From NCBI RefSeq assembly GCF_001742165.1, contig NZ_CP016444.1, forward strand, positions 1,258,976-1,322,975: a stretch of DNA of 64,000 bases, read 5' to 3'. Under the pieces are notes generated by a model. That model was not told the origin of the DNA and did no database searches. It saw nothing but the letters and a program-made list of their open reading frames with translations. This document shows positions 1 through 8,923 of this stretch, one piece after another (position 1 is the first letter of the stretch; each line of letters begins with the position of its first letter). The stretch is from Burkholderia stabilis (GTDB lineage Bacteria > Pseudomonadota > Gammaproteobacteria > Burkholderiales > Burkholderiaceae). Position numbers and translations under genes: made by a program.

Positions 1-872
1 ACGCGCGTCGACAGCACCGCGCTCAATGGATTGGCACGACGCACCTGCGGATTGAAATCGGCGGGCGTCACGCACATGAACAACGTGCGCCGATCCTCGC
101 CGCCCAGCGCGCATGCGTAGCAGTTGCGCTCGCCGGTCTGGATCTCCTCGAGAATCCTGCCGCCGGGCGCCACGCGCAGTACGCGCGTCTTCGTGAAATC
201 CGCGACCCAGATCGCGCCCTCGGCATCGACCTGCGAGATGCCGTCCGGCGCCACGACGATTTCGCCCATCGACCGGATCACGTCCTCGTCCTGCGGCACC
301 GGGCCGAAGGTCGCCCAGTCGCGACGCGCGGAAAGCGAGCCGTCGGGCTGGATGTCGAACGCCGACATGCGGTTGCCCCAGGATTCGGACACCACCAGCG
401 TGCGCCCGTCGATGATCGTCGCGCCGTTCGCGAAGTGCAGCGGCTCGCTCACCATCGTGACCGTGCCGTCCGGATCGACGCGCGCGAGCCGGCCCGGGCG
501 GCGCGGCGCAAGCTTCATCACGTCGAAGCCCAGGTTGCCGACCCACACGCGGCCTTGCGCGTCCACCACCATGTCGTTGGGTTCGAATTCCAGGTGCGGC
601 GACAGGTCGGCATGGCGCACGACCGACCCGTCGTGCTCGCGCCGCAACAGCGCGCGGTCGTGCATCGACACGACGAGCAGGCGCCCGTCGGGCAGCCAGC
701 CGATGCCGGACGGACATTCGGGAACGTGCATCTCCTCGCAGAGGTTGCTGCCGTCCTCGCGGATCGAGTACACGCATTCGGTATAGAGATCGCTGAACCA
801 GAAGCGGCCGTCGTGCCAGCGCGCGGCTTCGGTATGCGTCATGCCGTCGAGAAGCAGGGTGAGCTGTCTCAT
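1..872 (-). CDS. SMP-30/gluconolactonase family lactonase, 3' end cut by window edge
   Basis: Reading the minus strand from an ATG at 872 gives about 290 codons with no stop before the window edge; the family is usually about 290-300 residues, so only the last few residues are missing. It is a six-bladed beta-propeller sugar-lactone hydrolase type. Family signatures are visible: an early acidic residue in EAARWHDGRFWFSDL, PNDMVVDAQGRVWVG, the HFANGA metal-site Asn, and PDGISQVDAEGAIWVADF with the metal-site Asp. These are the divalent-metal ligands of the family. It lies 61 bp downstream of an enoyl-CoA hydratase gene on the same strand and is probably co-transcribed, but a separate operator-like site sits right at its start. 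The substrate is unknown. Confidence 0.85.
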   Translation of the reverse strand, partial: MRQLTLLLDGMTHTEAARWHDGRFWFSDLYTECVYSIREDGSNLCEEMHVPECPSGIGWLPDGRLLVVSMHDRALLRREHDGSVVRHADLSPHLEFEPNDMVVDAQGRVWVGNLGFDVMKLAPRRPGRLARVDPDGTVTMVSEPLHFANGATIIDGRTLVVSESWGNRMSAFDIQPDGSLSARRDWATFGPVPQDEDVIRSMGEIVVAPDGISQVDAEGAIWVADFTKTRVLRVAPGGRILEEIQTGERNCYACALGGEDRRTLFMCVTPADFNPQVRRANPLSAVLSTR

Positions 873-897
873 TTAACCTGTCGTTAGTTAGATTGAA
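873..897. promoter_or_regulatory. Operator-like site A (TetR-type dyad)
   Basis: GTTAGTTAGATTGAAG on the plus strand, preceded by TTAACCTGTC. The same 16-mer occurs inverted at 1861-1876. It belongs to a recurring intergenic motif (ATCTAAC-AACG-TAGAT) also found before the porin, nitroreductase, Rieske and MFS genes. It abuts the start codon of the SMP-30 gene, so a bound repressor would block that gene directly. Confidence 0.45.
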
Positions 898-933
898 GAA
901 TGCAGCGTGATCCGGATACGGACGTTCGACCGG

Positions 934-1746
934 TCACGACTGCGGCAGCAGGGCCGACGGGAATTCGGGCTGACGCTTGCCGCGCAATGCGGCGACGCCT
1001 TCCTTGACGTCCGGCCCCAGGAAACACAGCATCTCCAGCGCGAGCGAGTTGTCGAATACCGGCCCCGCCACGCGCATCCAGTTGTTGAGCGATTTCTTGG
1101 TCGCGCGGATCGCGGTCTGGCTGCCGCGCGCGAGGTTGGCGGCAATGGCCAGCGATCGCGACAGCACGTCGGCGCGCGGCGCGCAGAAGCTGACCAGGCC
1201 GATTCGTTCGGCTTCCTTGCCGTCGATGAAATCCGCGGTCATCAGGTAATACTTGGCCTTCGCCATCCCGCACAGCAGCGGCCACACGATGGCCGCGTGA
1301 TCGCCCGCCGACACGCCGAGGCGCGCATGTCCGTCGGTCAGCTTCGCATCCTCGGCCATCACGCTCACGTCGGCCAGCAGCGCAACGACGAGACCCGCGC
1401 CGACGGCCGTGCCGTTGATCGCGGAGATGATCGGCTTGTCGCACGCGAGCATGTTGTAGACGATGTCGGACGCCTCCTTCATCACGCGCATCGTGGCCTC
1501 CTGGCTGGCCGCCATTTCCTCGACCACGGCAAGATCGCCGCCGGCCGAGAACGCGCGATCGCCGGCGCCGGTCACGACGACCACCTTGACGCCCGGATCG
1601 TCGCCGACGACGCCCCAGACCTTGGTCAATTCCCAGTGCATCCGGTTGTTCGTCGCGTTCATCACCTCCGGACGATTGAGCGTGACGAGCAGGACGCCGT
1701 CCGGCTGGCGATCGAACAGGAGGAACTGGAAATCTTCGTATTTCAT
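934..1746 (-). CDS. Enoyl-CoA hydratase/isomerase family protein
   Basis: A 270-residue crotonase-fold protein. The start MKYEDFQF at 1746 fits the family length; an open frame extends upstream but looks non-coding. The two oxyanion-hole segments are present: FSAGGDLAVVEEMA and NGTAVGAGLVVALLADV. The region that normally carries the first catalytic Glu reads DGHARLGVSAGDHAA, without the usual PE, so hydratase chemistry is not assured. It may be an isomerase, hydrolase or decarboxylase-like crotonase. It would act on a CoA ester in the cytoplasm. It is divergent from the MmgE/PrpD gene and shares its promoter region; the SMP-30 gene follows it. Confidence 0.85.
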   Translation of the reverse strand: MKYEDFQFLLFDRQPDGVLLVTLNRPEVMNATNNRMHWELTKVWGVVGDDPGVKVVVVTGAGDRAFSAGGDLAVVEEMAASQEATMRVMKEASDIVYNMLACDKPIISAINGTAVGAGLVVALLADVSVMAEDAKLTDGHARLGVSAGDHAAIVWPLLCGMAKAKYYLMTADFIDGKEAERIGLVSFCAPRADVLSRSLAIAANLARGSQTAIRATKKSLNNWMRVAGPVFDNSLALEMLCFLGPDVKEGVAALRGKRQPEFPSALLPQS

Positions 1747-2070
1747 GCTGGGCCCAGGGATTTTTTGGAACGGCGGGCGGCGTGTGTCGAAGCCCGCCGG
1801 TAAAGTGGCCTGCGTCGGTTCGCGGCACCGGGGAAAAGCGCAAGGGATCGTCGGGATACCCTTCAATCTAACTAACAGTTGTTATTCTATTTTGCTTGCG
1901 GGAATTTCCCATCAGGGAATCCCCGCATGCCGCCGGTCAATCGCGTGTTTTCCGGTGCGGGATTTTCGAAGAGCGGAACGTTTCGAACGCAAACATTGCG
2001 TACGGCGGCATCGGAGCCAAACCTGACGGCATTCGTCGGAACAGAAGAATCAGAACAAGGAGCGAGACAC
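1747..2070. promoter_or_regulatory. Divergent promoter region with operator-like site B
   Basis: A 324-bp gap between the divergently transcribed crotonase and MmgE/PrpD genes. It contains CTTCAATCTAACTAACAGTT (1861-1880), the inverted relative of the site at 873-897, followed by an AT-rich stretch that could carry promoter elements. No small gene is convincing here. Confidence 0.5.
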
Positions 2071-3510
2071 ATGAGCCACCCCACCATCATCCAGCAACTG
2101 GCTGATTTCTCGGCCGACGTCGACATCGACCGGTTGCCCGACATCGTCGTACAGGAATGCAAGCGCGACATTCTCGATTCGCTGGGTGTCGCGCTGGCGG
2201 GGATCGATCATCCGAGGGGGCGCATCGGCATCGAAACCGGCCGCCGCATCGGCGGCAGCGCGGGCGATGCGACGATCATCGGCACCGGCGAGCGCTCGAC
2301 TGCGTACGGCGCCGCGTTCGCCAACAGCGAGTTGCTCAACGCGCTGGATGCCGACTCGGTGCTGTTGCCCGGCCACGTGAGCCCGTACGTGCTGCCCGGC
2401 GCATTCGCGACGGCGGAGACGCAGCGGCGTTCGGGCCGCGACCTGATCGCCGCCGTGGCCGTGTCGCACGAGATCTCCTGCCGCTTCGGCGCCGCGATGA
2501 GCGGCTACCGCGATACCAAGGATGGCAAGTCCGCGAACCCTGCATCGGTGGTCGGCTACAGCAGCACCGTGTTCGGCGCCACTGCATCCGCGGGCAAGCT
2601 CAAGCGGCTGTCGGCGGCCAAACTGGCCAACGCGCTGGGCCTGGCCGCCGCATCGGCGCCGGTGAATGCGCAGCGCGCGTGGTTCACGCACGCGCCCACC
2701 GCCACGATCAAATACCAGCTCGCCGGCGGCCTGACCAACATCGCGCTCACGGCCGCCGACCTGGGCGAACTGGGCCATCGCGGCGATCTGCGCATCCTCG
2801 ATGACGCGGTCAACGGTTACGCGAGCTTCATCGGCACCGACCGCTGGCTGCCTGAGAAAATTACCGACGGCCTGGGCGACGAGTGGCGCTTTCCCGGCTT
2901 CCAGATGTTCAAGCCCTATCCGCACTGTCGCGTGATGCACGCCCCGCTCGACCTGCTGATCGACATCGTGACCCGCAACGACCTGAAGCCCGACGAGATC
3001 GAGCGCATTACCTCCTTCGGCGAAGGCTGGGCCTATGTGCTGCCCTGCTTCACCAACCGGGAAATCCTGGAAGTGCACGACGCGCAGTTCTGTTTCTCGC
3101 ACGGGCTGGCCGTCGCGGCCCACCGCATTCCGCCCGGCCCCCGGTGGCAGGACCCGGCCGTCGTGTTCGACCCGTCCGTGATGGCGCTGATGAATCGCGT
3201 GTCGCTGGAAATCCATCCAACCTATTTCCAGTCGGTATCGGCGGACATTTCCAGCCGCCCGTCGCGCGTGGAAGTGCGCGCGCGCGGCCAGGTCTTCGCC
3301 GGCGAGAAGATGTTCCCCAAGGGAACGCCGTCGGCAGACCCCGCGACCTACATGACCACCGACGAACTGGTGAACAAATTCCGCACGTTCGTCGACGGCC
3401 TGCTGCCGGCATCGACCATTGAACGGGTCGTCGACAGCGTGCTGAACCTCGAAAAGGTGGACGACTTCGGCAGCGTGATCCGCCAGTTCGTGCGGTCATC
3501 CGGCCACTGA
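2071..3510 (+). CDS. MmgE/PrpD family protein
   Basis: A 479-residue member of the MmgE/PrpD family (2-methylcitrate dehydratase, cis-aconitate decarboxylase and relatives). The start MSHPTIIQQLADF at 2071 has an AAGGAGCG ribosome-binding site; the upstream in-frame extension has none and lacks family similarity. Family features are the N-terminal helical segment IVVQECKRDILDSLGVALAG and the later PYPHCRVMHAPLDL block, which is in the active-site area of the fold. Family members dehydrate or decarboxylate branched carboxylic acids. Here it heads a three-gene operon with an aldehyde dehydrogenase and a short-chain dehydrogenase (gaps of 29 and 48 bp). The exact substrate cannot be inferred. 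Confidence 0.88.
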   Translation: MSHPTIIQQLADFSADVDIDRLPDIVVQECKRDILDSLGVALAGIDHPRGRIGIETGRRIGGSAGDATIIGTGERSTAYGAAFANSELLNALDADSVLLPGHVSPYVLPGAFATAETQRRSGRDLIAAVAVSHEISCRFGAAMSGYRDTKDGKSANPASVVGYSSTVFGATASAGKLKRLSAAKLANALGLAAASAPVNAQRAWFTHAPTATIKYQLAGGLTNIALTAADLGELGHRGDLRILDDAVNGYASFIGTDRWLPEKITDGLGDEWRFPGFQMFKPYPHCRVMHAPLDLLIDIVTRNDLKPDEIERITSFGEGWAYVLPCFTNREILEVHDAQFCFSHGLAVAAHRIPPGPRWQDPAVVFDPSVMALMNRVSLEIHPTYFQSVSADISSRPSRVEVRARGQVFAGEKMFPKGTPSADPATYMTTDELVNKFRTFVDGLLPASTIERVVDSVLNLEKVDDFGSVIRQFVRSSGH

Positions 3511-3539
3511 GCGTGGACAGCAACCTGGAAAACCAAGAC

Positions 3540-5012
3540 ATGACCCGTCATACCGTCAACATGCCGCACCCGGATCGTCTCTATATCGGCGGACGCTGGG
3601 TAGCGCCCTCTTCCGCCGACACCTTCGCCGTGCTCGACTGCACGACCGAAGAAGTGGTTGCGCACGCAGCCATGGCGACCGAAACGGAGATCGATGCCGC
3701 CGTGCGCGCCGCGCGTGAAGCGTTCGATCACGGGCCGTGGCCGCAGTTGTCCCCCGCCGAACGCGCCGCCTTCCTCGAGAAAATCGCCGAACGCGTCGAA
3801 GCGCTGAACGACGATTTCGCACGCGGGTGGAGCATCGAATCCGGCGTGTTCTACAAGATTGCCAAGCCGCGCATCGGCCTGTTCCTGAGCGGCGCGTTTC
3901 GCCAGTATGAGGCGATGGCGCACAGCTATCCGTTCGTCGAGCCCGCGCGTTCCGCCACCGGGCACCAGGCGTACCGCGTGCAGGAGCCGGTGGGCGTCGT
4001 CGCGGTGATCGTGCCGTGGAACGGCCCGGCCGGGCTGCTCGCGTACAAGATCGCGCCGGCCCTGCTCGCGGGTTGCACGGTCGTCATCAAGAACTCGCCG
4101 GAAACACCGAGTTCCGGCCACCTGTTCGCGCAAATCTGCGACGAAGTCGGGCTGCCGCCCGGCGTGGTCAACATGCTGACGGCGGACCGGACCGTGTCCG
4201 AGTCGCTCGTGCGCCATCCCGGCGTGGACAAGATCACCTTCACCGGCTCCACCGGCGCGGGCCGGCGCATCGGCGCGGTCGCGGCCGAACGCGTCGCACG
4301 CGTCACGCTCGAGCTCGGCGGCAAATCGCCCGCCGTGGTGCTCGACGACTACGACATCGAAACGGCCGCGAAGGCGCTCGGCGCGCCGTATTTCAGCTAC
4401 TTGTCGGGTCAGGTCTGCCACAGCCTCACCCGCATCATCGTGCCGCGCGCGCGGCACGACCAGATGGTCGACGCGCTGGTCGCCGCGGCGCGCGGGATGA
4501 CGCTCGGCGACCCGCTCGACGACGCCACGAGCATGGGCCCGCTGGCCACGGCCGCCCAGCGCGGCGCGGTCGAACGACTGGTCGCACAGGGCGTATCGGA
4601 CGGCGCGCGGCTGGCGGTCGGCGGCAAGCGGCCCGCGCACCTGACGCGCGGCTTCTTCTTCGAACCGACGGTATTTGCAAACGTGGACAACCGCTCGCGC
4701 ATCGCGCAGGACGAGTTCTTCGGCCCGGTGCTGTCCGTCATTCCCGCCGACAGCGAGCAACACGCGATCGACATGGCCAACGACACGATCTTCGGCCTGA
4801 ATGCCGTGGTGTTCACGCAGGACACCGACCGCGCGCTGCGTGTCGCGCGCCGGTTGCGCGCGGGGTCGGTCGGACACAACGCGTCGCGCACCGATTTCTC
4901 CATCGGCTTCGGCGGCTTCAAGCAATCGGGCGTGGGCCGCGAAGGCGGCGTGGGCGGCCTCGAAGCATTTCTCGAATCCAAAACCGTGGTGCTGGACCAG
5001 CCGGCCGACTGA
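3540..5012 (+). CDS. Aldehyde dehydrogenase family protein
   Basis: A 490-residue NAD(P)-dependent aldehyde dehydrogenase that would oxidise an aldehyde to its acid. Visible motifs: the substrate/oxyanion Asn in PWNGP (N161), FTGSTGAGRRI near 234, the general-base Glu in LELGGKSP (E259), and the nucleophile in SGQVCHS (C293). Start chosen at the ATG at 3540, before TRHTVNMPH; a GTG at 3513 is possible, and neither has a strong ribosome-binding site. The gene follows MmgE/PrpD by 29 bp. Its paralogue lies at 32127-33623. The subfamily (betaine-aldehyde, salicylaldehyde or similar) is not settled by sequence alone. Confidence 0.9.
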   Translation: MTRHTVNMPHPDRLYIGGRWVAPSSADTFAVLDCTTEEVVAHAAMATETEIDAAVRAAREAFDHGPWPQLSPAERAAFLEKIAERVEALNDDFARGWSIESGVFYKIAKPRIGLFLSGAFRQYEAMAHSYPFVEPARSATGHQAYRVQEPVGVVAVIVPWNGPAGLLAYKIAPALLAGCTVVIKNSPETPSSGHLFAQICDEVGLPPGVVNMLTADRTVSESLVRHPGVDKITFTGSTGAGRRIGAVAAERVARVTLELGGKSPAVVLDDYDIETAAKALGAPYFSYLSGQVCHSLTRIIVPRARHDQMVDALVAAARGMTLGDPLDDATSMGPLATAAQRGAVERLVAQGVSDGARLAVGGKRPAHLTRGFFFEPTVFANVDNRSRIAQDEFFGPVLSVIPADSEQHAIDMANDTIFGLNAVVFTQDTDRALRVARRLRAGSVGHNASRTDFSIGFGGFKQSGVGREGGVGGLEAFLESKTVVLDQPAD

Positions 5013-5060
5013 GCGCCAGCATACGAACGATCGATTACCTGACATCAGGAGGAGCAACGA

Positions 5061-5882
5061 ATGAGCAACACCGAATCCAACAACGAAGCGCCACACGACT
5101 GGATGATCCATTCGCGCATCAAGGGGCTGGTCGCGCTGGTGGTCGGCGCCGGCAGCGGCATGGGCGAAGCCAGCGCGAAAACCTTCGCGGCAAACGGCGG
5201 CGCGGTCGCCGTGGCGGACCTGAACGCCGGCAACGCCGAACGCGTCGCCGGAGAGATCGCACGACGCGATGGCCAGGCGATCGCGCTCGGCCTCGACGTA
5301 TCGAAACAGTCGGACATCGACGCGGCCATCGACAGGACGGTCGAGCGCTTCGGCCGGCTCGACGTCGTCATCAACACGGCCGCGCTGGTGCGTTCCGGGA
5401 TGCTCGAGGACGTGTCGATCGACGAATGGCGCAGCGGTTTCCAGGTCAACGTGGACGGTGCGCTGATGCTCGCGCGCAGCGCGCTGCCGCACCTGAAGAA
5501 AAGCCCGCATGCGGCGATCGTGAACACGGCTTCGCTGGCGGGCGTGCACGGCTATTCGCAGGGCGGCGCGTATGGCCCGAGCAAGGCGGCGCTCATCACG
5601 CTCAGCCGGCAGATGGCGCACGAGTGGGCGTCGTACGGCGTGCGCGTGAATGTCGTGCTGCCGGGCGTCATCGATACGCCGATGGCACGCGGCTCCGTGC
5701 CGCAGGATCTGCTCGACCAGCTTGCGGCGATGCTGCCGATGAGCCGGGTAGGCCGGCCGGAGGAAGTCGCCGACCTGATCGTGTACCTCGCGTCGCCCGC
5801 GGCCGGCTACATCACGGCCCAGTCGATCGCATGCGACGGCGGCATGTCGCACATGATGTTCGCGAAACCGATGGGCAAGTAA
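5061..5882 (+). CDS. Short-chain dehydrogenase/reductase (SDR)
   Basis: A 273-residue classical SDR. The ribosome-binding site CAGGAGGAG precedes the ATG. The cofactor motif GAGSGMG is at about 29-35, the catalytic Ser is in NTASLAG and the catalytic Tyr/Lys in AYGPSKAA. A 20-residue polar N-terminal extension precedes the fold. It would interconvert an alcohol and ketone with NAD(P)H. It is the last gene of the MmgE/PrpD-aldehyde dehydrogenase operon; its C-terminal YITAQSIACDGGMSHMM matches the usual SDR ending. The substrate is unknown. Confidence 0.9.
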   Translation: MSNTESNNEAPHDWMIHSRIKGLVALVVGAGSGMGEASAKTFAANGGAVAVADLNAGNAERVAGEIARRDGQAIALGLDVSKQSDIDAAIDRTVERFGRLDVVINTAALVRSGMLEDVSIDEWRSGFQVNVDGALMLARSALPHLKKSPHAAIVNTASLAGVHGYSQGGAYGPSKAALITLSRQMAHEWASYGVRVNVVLPGVIDTPMARGSVPQDLLDQLAAMLPMSRVGRPEEVADLIVYLASPAAGYITAQSIACDGGMSHMMFAKPMGK

Positions 5883-6601
5883 GCGCCCGGCGTGAAGCAC
5901 GTGCGCCGTTTGCGGCGAAGGCCCGCCCGGGCCCTCGCCGCCGGCGCTCGCCCGCATTGCCTGCATTGCCCGACGGGAACGATCGGGCTGCGGGCCGCTC
6001 CAGCCTGATCTCCCGCCATGCGGGCATCGGATCACGGCTGACGGCGTCCCTTTCTTCTTCCTCTCCCCCCACACGCTGCCCCGGCAGTGCGAATCCGCAC
6101 GCCCGTTCCGCCTTCGATGAGGCCGCGCACGATTTGAATCGAACCTCGATGCTGGCGATGAAATATCCGGCAACAGACGGTGACGCCCGAAAAACTCGTT
6201 CCGCCGGGTAAAACGCCATTCGACAGGGACATCTCCTCCGAATCCATTAAACAGGATCGCCATCCCCTGCATGGAAACGCTTCCACGCACTTTATTACGT
6301 AGAACGGATGATATTTCCGGGAATCACGATTGCTCGATTGAGTTGAAGTACGGAACGTCGAAATTCAGCCAGCGGATCATTGCCTAAAAGAACGAATTCG
6401 CCTCGGGTTATACCCGATGGAGATTCGATGTCACGCACCTCAATCTACCGAACGTTAGATATTCATCGAACCCAAAGACGATTGTCCGTACCCGGACATC
6501 GATAACAAACCGGCACATCCGTCTGGTCGTGCATTCGCCGCACCGCCTCGGCAGTTCGACACGAACCGCCTCTTCACTTTTCATTAAATTCGGATATCGA
6601 A
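5883..6601. other. Long intergenic region before the porin
   Basis: About 720 bp with no convincing gene. It holds the 9-mer GTACGGAAC at 6348-6356, a related GTCCGTACCCGGAC dyad at 6484-6497 and operator-like site C at 6440-6462. It is AT-richer near the porin start and probably carries the porin promoter. Confidence 0.5.
6440..6462. promoter_or_regulatory. Operator-like site C (palindrome)
   Basis: ATCTACCGAACGTTAGAT (6443-6460) is a near-perfect 18-bp dyad, the best-formed copy of the motif found upstream of several operons here. It lies about 140 bp before the porin ATG. The architecture suits a TetR-family dimer; the TetR gene at 8924-9592 is the natural candidate but binding is inferred only. 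Confidence 0.5.
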
Positions 6602-7711
6602 ATGAATGTAAGCCGATCATCAGGGTTGGGCACGAAGAAAACGATAATTGCGCTTGGCATTGCGCTCCTGCCTGCATGGTCGTATGCGCAAAGCAGCGTC
6701 ACGCTTTACGGCACGCTCGATACGGGCCTGCTGTTCACCAGCAAGACGCTCAACTCGACGACCGGCACGAACGGCGGCAAGCAGGTCGCCCTCATCAACG
6801 GCGGGCTGGAGCCCTCCAATTTCGGCCTGTTCGGGCAGGAAGACCTGGGCGGCGGACTGAAGGCGACCTTCAGGCTGGAAAGCGGCGTGAGCGTCGTCAA
6901 CGGCGGCTTCGACAACAGCAACGGCAACTTATTCGGCCGTCAGGCATGGCTGGCCCTCGACGGCAACTTCGGCCAACTGAAGGCCGGCGTGCAGTACTCG
7001 CCGTTCGTGCTGGCGATCTACGAGGCGGACCCGCGCAACGCCGGCCAGTTCGGCACGGCGTTTTCCGTCTACGGCGCCAATACGTTCGTCGGCAGTTTCA
7101 ATCCGAATGCGATCACCTATACGAGCCCGAAGTTCGCCGGGTTTTCCGCCAGCGCAATGTATGCGTTCGGCGGCATACCGGGCGACTACCGCGCGGCGCA
7201 GCAGTATTCGATCAGCGCGCGCTACGAGTTTCGCGGGCTGGTCGTGAACGCCGCGATGTACGACTCGAGTTCGGCCAGGAATTCCGCGGGGCTGACGATC
7301 TTCCAGCAGCCGTTCCTGGGCCGGATGCTCGGGCTCAGCTACCACTTCGGTACGTTCGCGGTGAAGGGTTCGTTCACCAGCTACAAGCTGCCGACGACGG
7401 TTGCCGGCGGTGTAACGAACGGCGGCACCAACAACGTCTGGAATCTCGGGTTCGATTACTATCCGCTGCCGCAGCTCGATATCAACTCGGGCGTGTGGTA
7501 CATCCGCGATCCGCAGGATTCGAACAATCACTCGCTGATCGGTGCGCTGACGACGCGCTATTTCTTGTCGAAGGCGACCTCGCTGTATGCGGAGGTCGGC
7601 GCGGCGAACAACCACGGCCGGCAAAAATTCGGGCTGTCGATCGACAACGCGCTGTACGGCGCGCCGGGCACGACCATCGGCGCGATCATCGGGATCAACA
7701 AGCGGTTCTAA
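6602..7711 (+). CDS. Gram-negative outer-membrane porin
   Basis: A 369-residue trimeric-porin-type protein. It begins with a cleavable signal peptide (basic MNVSRSSGLGTKK, hydrophobic IIALGIALLPAWS, cleavage likely after SYA), then SSVTLYGTLDTGLLF, the canonical first strand of Burkholderia OmpC-like porins. It ends in NKRF with the C-terminal aromatic needed for outer-membrane assembly. Alternating amphipathic strands run throughout, for example FGRQAWLALDGNFGQLKAG. It should provide passive uptake of the catabolic substrate. It is a single-gene unit with a long regulatory region carrying both recurrent cluster motifs. Confidence 0.93.
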   Translation: MNVSRSSGLGTKKTIIALGIALLPAWSYAQSSVTLYGTLDTGLLFTSKTLNSTTGTNGGKQVALINGGLEPSNFGLFGQEDLGGGLKATFRLESGVSVVNGGFDNSNGNLFGRQAWLALDGNFGQLKAGVQYSPFVLAIYEADPRNAGQFGTAFSVYGANTFVGSFNPNAITYTSPKFAGFSASAMYAFGGIPGDYRAAQQYSISARYEFRGLVVNAAMYDSSSARNSAGLTIFQQPFLGRMLGLSYHFGTFAVKGSFTSYKLPTTVAGGVTNGGTNNVWNLGFDYYPLPQLDINSGVWYIRDPQDSNNHSLIGALTTRYFLSKATSLYAEVGAANNHGRQKFGLSIDNALYGAPGTTIGAIIGINKRF

Positions 7712-7759
7712 CTATCCCCGGCGGGCACGATGCAACGTACCCCGCTCCGTTCGGTCGGA

Positions 7760-7768
7760 GTACGGAAC
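7760..7768 (+). promoter_or_regulatory. GTACGGAAC motif before hydrolase gene
   Basis: One of at least eight intergenic copies of this 9-mer in the catabolic cluster, about 200 bp before the alpha/beta hydrolase gene. Possible IclR-family operator half. Confidence 0.35.
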
Positions 7769-7960
7769 ACTCGGCCCGCCTCGATTGACTCGATTGCAAA
7801 CCACCGCGAACGTAGGCGGGTATGTGTCGATTTCTGTTCGGCATGCATGGCATTTCGGCAACGCAGCGCCGACATGCCGGCCGGAAGAAGATCACGAATG
7901 GCGGGCGTCCCGGCTGCGACTCGGCGACGAGCGGCCCCGCAACGCGAATGCAATCGAATC

Positions 7961-8872
7961 ATGAATAATGCGATGACTACGGGAACGCGTGCGGCCGGCC
8001 CGGCCGGCACGACGCACACCTGGAAAAGCACCGACGGAATCCGGCTCGCGGGTTGCTCGTGGGGCGACCCTGACGGCGCGCCGGTCATCCTGCTGCACGG
8101 CAGCGGACAGACGCGTCACGCGTGGAGCGGCATGGGGCGCGCGCTCGGCGCGGCGGGCTTTCATGCGATTGCGTTCGACGCACGCGGCCATGGAGAGTCG
8201 GACTGGTCGCCGACCGGCAACTACAGCCAGGGCGCGATGATCCGCGATCTCGAGCGCGTCGCCGCGATGTTCGAAGGCCGTCGGCCGATACTCGTCGGTG
8301 CGGGCCTGGGCGGCGGGACGAGCCTGCTCGCCGTCGGCGAAGGGTATCTCGACGCCGAAGCGCTCGTGCTCGTCAACATCGCGCCGTACATCGAACCGGC
8401 GGGCGTCCTGCGCCTGCAGTCGTTCATGCGACAGCCGCCGGACGGTTTCGGATCGCCCGATGAAGCGGCCGACGCGATCCGCAACTATCGCGCGCAGCCG
8501 GCGCATGCGCTCACGCAGGAAAGCCTGACCCGCAGCCTGCGCTACGACGACGGAAAATATCGCTGGCATTGGGACCCGCACTTTCTCGCGTGGCCGCGAG
8601 ACCTGGAGCGCCGTCACACGCGTTTCGCGGCCAGCGCACGCCGCCTGAGGCTGCCGACGCTGCTCGTGCGCGGCGAAGATTCGGAAATCGTCAGCAAGGC
8701 AGGCGCGCGCGAGTTCCTCGACCTGTGCCGGCACGCGGAATATGCGGACGTACGGGATGCCGGCCACACGGTCGCGGGGGAGCATAACGATCTGTTCGCC
8801 CATACCGTGCTCGACTTTCTCGAGCGCCAGATCCCACGCGGCCCGGCGCTGCGGGATCGCGCGGTCGCCTGA
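7961..8872 (+). CDS. Alpha/beta hydrolase-fold protein lacking the nucleophile Ser
   Basis: A 303-residue alpha/beta hydrolase homologue. The start MNNAMTTGT at 7961 gives exactly the same length as the paralogue at 10088-10999. The oxyanion segment VILLHGSGQTRHAW, the acid region LLVRGEDSEIVS and the catalytic-loop His in DAGHTVAG are all present. The nucleophile elbow, however, reads LVGAGLGGGTS (codons GCG GGC CTG), where the paralogue has LIGASLGGGTS; the expected Ser is Gly. It is therefore probably not a Ser hydrolase. It could be a binding or regulatory pseudoenzyme, or use chemistry that needs no Ser. It is convergent with the TetR gene. Confidence 0.85.
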   Translation: MNNAMTTGTRAAGPAGTTHTWKSTDGIRLAGCSWGDPDGAPVILLHGSGQTRHAWSGMGRALGAAGFHAIAFDARGHGESDWSPTGNYSQGAMIRDLERVAAMFEGRRPILVGAGLGGGTSLLAVGEGYLDAEALVLVNIAPYIEPAGVLRLQSFMRQPPDGFGSPDEAADAIRNYRAQPAHALTQESLTRSLRYDDGKYRWHWDPHFLAWPRDLERRHTRFAASARRLRLPTLLVRGEDSEIVSKAGAREFLDLCRHAEYADVRDAGHTVAGEHNDLFAHTVLDFLERQIPRGPALRDRAVA

Positions 8873-8873
8873 T

Positions 8874-8905
8874 CCGGCCGCGTGCGCGGAGAAGCGCACG
8901 GCCGG
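8874..8905. terminator. Bidirectional hairpin between convergent genes
   Basis: CCGGCC and GTGCGC pair with GCGCAC and GGCCGG around a GGAGAA loop, with a 2-nt bulge. It sits between the convergent hydrolase (ends 8872) and TetR (ends 8924) genes. No strong T-run is visible. Confidence 0.5.
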
Positions 8906-8923
8906 CCGGTCAGCCGCGCGGCA

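Noticed and set aside
3348..6290. A 980-codon antisense frame over the aldehyde dehydrogenase and SDR genes
   Set aside because: Same reason; no ribosome-binding site or recognisable domain.
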